Positions 4,466-6,182 of a DNA stretch of 6,182 nucleotides are shown here, in pieces; positions within the stretch are counted from its first letter, which is position 1; every line of letters starts with the position of its first letter. The position numbers and the translations under genes were made by a program. The notes beneath the pieces are model-generated. The model was not told the DNA's origin, did no database searches, and worked only from the letters and a program-made list of their open reading frames with translations. The DNA comes from an uncultured Porphyromonas sp. (GTDB taxonomy: Bacteria; Bacteroidota; Bacteroidia; Bacteroidales; Porphyromonadaceae): the NCBI GenBank assembly GCA_927910985.1, contig CAKMOP010000211.1, positions 1 to 6,182 of the forward strand, in the 5' to 3' direction.

Positions 4466-6182
4466 TTAGAGTAGGCTGATTCGACCAAGCAGGTTGATAC
4501 GTACCTTACGAATGTTCTTTGCTTTATAGCTTTTAAAGCTCTGGATTCGATGGAACTTCGGTATACGCCCTTTCGTATTCTTATCATCAGCGACGCTGGT
4601 CTCCAAGTGATATCGGAAGACATAGTACATAGAAGATATCTGCTGCACACGGTAGAGATGCTCGCTGAGCGTGCGGTAGTCTTGCTGGTCAACGGCTCTT
4701 TGGAGCTCTTCATCCGACAAGCCCACGATGACCATTTCATTCTGCTGGAAGGAGTCTACAAACTCATAGTCGGCAGGAGGGAGCAGGCGTAGCACCTTCT
4801 TGGGGATATCATCACGCTGCAGGACTTGCTCGGCGACTTCTCTCGGGTGCTTGATGATCAGAGGTAAGCCATAGCGTGCACGGTCGACCGCATCCCAGAA
4901 GCTGACGAGCGACTCCGTCAGCTCTCCCTTCGGGGTGCGGTAAATTGAGACGTGGTGGTTATTCCGACTTTGGACGAAGGTGATGGCTTTGCCCTGCTCA
5001 TCGAAGCAGACTGGGATGGCTTTGTCAATCGAAGGCTGAGTGGCATAGCATCGGACAGAGCGTACTTCTTGCTTCTTCTCTGCGTCCAGATAGAGAGGCG
5101 CTCCCTTTGCTTCGGTGGTGCTCCCTTGCTTGCGGCTGGGTGATAATGTTCTCTAAGCGAGGATCTACCACCGAGCCTTTCAGATCGTGTAATGGGTAGC
5201 GCTTCACGATACGCTCCTTGCCATCGGATATAATCTTACCATAGAGTGAAGCCTCCATCAGTTCACCACGAGGTACCAGTACCCTCGTCTGGATACAAGT
5301 CTTTTCCTTCCCCATCGGCTGTCTTCTTCTTGTAGCGATTACGTCCCCAGGTGTGGGTTCTCTTGGGCTTGGGATAGGAGATGAGTATCTCGGCGACCTT
5401 GTCGCTGACGTCCTGCACAGAGAAGTGAGGTCGCTGCGAGAGCCAGCGCTCTAAGAGGGAGAGCTTGTCGGCGGTGGGCTCTTTGTGTAGCTCGGTCTCA
5501 CGGCGCATCTCATTGCGATCCGATTCCGAGCTGAGGCGGTTGAGTCGCTGGATGTAGCCCTGCCGAGTGCAGGCTACGACAAGGGCATCGATGGCGTGGT
5601 GGCGGTGGTCTTTGCGCTTGCTCCAGTCGGTGATGCGGCACTTCATCGACTCATCCGTCTTCGCTATTGGGGTGCTTTGGCACCAGCTCGGTCTCACCCA
5701 TCGACTCGTAGCGGTCGAGGTTGAGGCTGTGGAGGATGTCGTCATAGCCCCAGAGGCTACGCAGACGAGCCGTCACACCGCCTTCGCTCGCAGCGACACG
5801 GCGGATGCCTTGCTGGAGGATACTCATCGCTTGTCGGGAGATGTACTGCGTCAGGCGAAGCTGTCGCTCGAGGAAGTCCGCAGGAATGTCCTTCTTCAGC
5901 CACAGAAGACGCTGGTACTTGGAGTAGGAAATCGACTTCTTTTGGAGTAGGTCGGTGAGGCGCTTGCGGTAGTCAGCTTCCCAGCCTTTGGACTGGATGT
6001 ACTCGCGTGCCGTGAGATTGCCCTTCTCCTTGTTGCATCGGCGGCAGGCGCAGGTCTTGTTGCCGAAAAGGAGTCGTCATAGAGGATGGACTTAGGGATG
6101 ATGTGCTCGACCTCCATCTCATCGCGTTCATGCATTGGCTGAGTGAAATCTCTTTACCGCAATACATACAGCGGTGCTCTGC
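4466..6182 (-). CDS. cas9: CRISPR nuclease Cas9 (type II-C), C-terminal part, five frameshifts, runs off right edge
   Basis: Cas9 cuts DNA matching the crRNA spacer, using HNH and RuvC nuclease sites. About 570 codons remain; the N-terminal RuvC-I, bridge helix and REC regions lie beyond the right edge. In order: HNH domain (RCMYCGKEIS, then EVEHIIPKS with the catalytic His codon at 6105-6103, then CACRRCNKEKGN), a helical linker (LTQYISRQAM), RuvC-III (KRKDHRHHAIDALVVACT, Asp codon 5589-5587), a WED-like VLVPRGELMEASLYGKI segment, and the C-terminal region (NNHHVSIYR, SFWDAVDRARYGLPLI, SFQQNEMVIVGL, DDKNTKGRIPKFHRI, KVRINLLGRI). The frame changes near 6126, 6065, 5670 (CCCC), 5303 (AAAA) and 5135, each by one net base (6065 could be two extra). 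No base-substitution stops are seen. Conservation across the breaks argues for sequence error, but as written the gene is inactive. Operon with cas1 and cas2; no csn2 or cas4 follows, which indicates subtype II-C. Confidence 0.95.

Noticed and set aside
4462..4469. GTGATTAG at the cas9-cas1 junction, identical to part of the CRISPR repeat, considered as an anti-repeat
   Set aside because: Only 8 bases match, flanks do not pair, and it overlaps the cas9 stop; a match of this size in 6 kb is readily due to chance.
4452..4740. N-terminal extension of Cas1 into cas9
   Set aside because: This stretch is the cas9 C-terminus in a different frame; the genuine Cas1 start is ATG 4451 with a frameshift downstream.

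Overview
The window reads as chromosomal DNA of a Bacteroidota bacterium, most likely Porphyromonas or a close relative. The reasons are the gene order ftsX - DUF3098 - uppP - truB, the high-GC coding style, a perfect TAnnTTTG-type (TATCTTTG) promoter -7 element, ~47-bp CRISPR repeats starting GTTGTGATT, and a type II-C Cas9 whose C-terminus resembles Bacteroidota Cas9 proteins. This assignment comes from recognition, not from a database search.

Layout, low to high coordinate. Positions 1-2507 hold a housekeeping operon read right to left: ftsX (start 2507), a small DUF3098 membrane protein, uppP and truB (running off the left edge). The three downstream genes are coupled: DUF3098 and uppP share an ATGA overlap, and uppP/truB are joined TAA-ATG. 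A -7 element at 2587-2594 lies in front of ftsX.

Positions 2508-3208 are non-coding and dense in signals. They hold the ftsX promoter region, a 19-bp alternating purine/pyrimidine tract, five perfect-period 22-bp tandem repeats (2810-2919), a minimal CRISPR array of two 47-48 bp repeats around one 30-nt spacer (2970-3094), and a perfect 38-bp palindrome (3143-3180) that looks like a bidirectional terminator.

Positions 3209-6182 hold a type II-C cas operon read right to left: cas9 (C-terminal ~570 codons, from the HNH domain to the stop), cas1 and cas2, with 14 nt between each pair. Cas9 would be the crRNA-guided nuclease, and Cas1-Cas2 the spacer integrase. By its repeat orientation the array is probably read on the + strand, so array and cas operon converge on the palindrome. 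No convincing tracrRNA was found; an anti-repeat-like stretch on the minus strand of the tandem repeats is the only speculative candidate.

Reading frames are broken by single-base indels in cas9 (five), cas1 (one), uppP (one) and DUF3098 (one). Several fall at 4-base homopolymers, there are no base-substitution stop codons, and conserved motifs continue across the breaks. Sequence error is therefore the simplest explanation, although recent decay of the CRISPR locus cannot be excluded from sequence alone.
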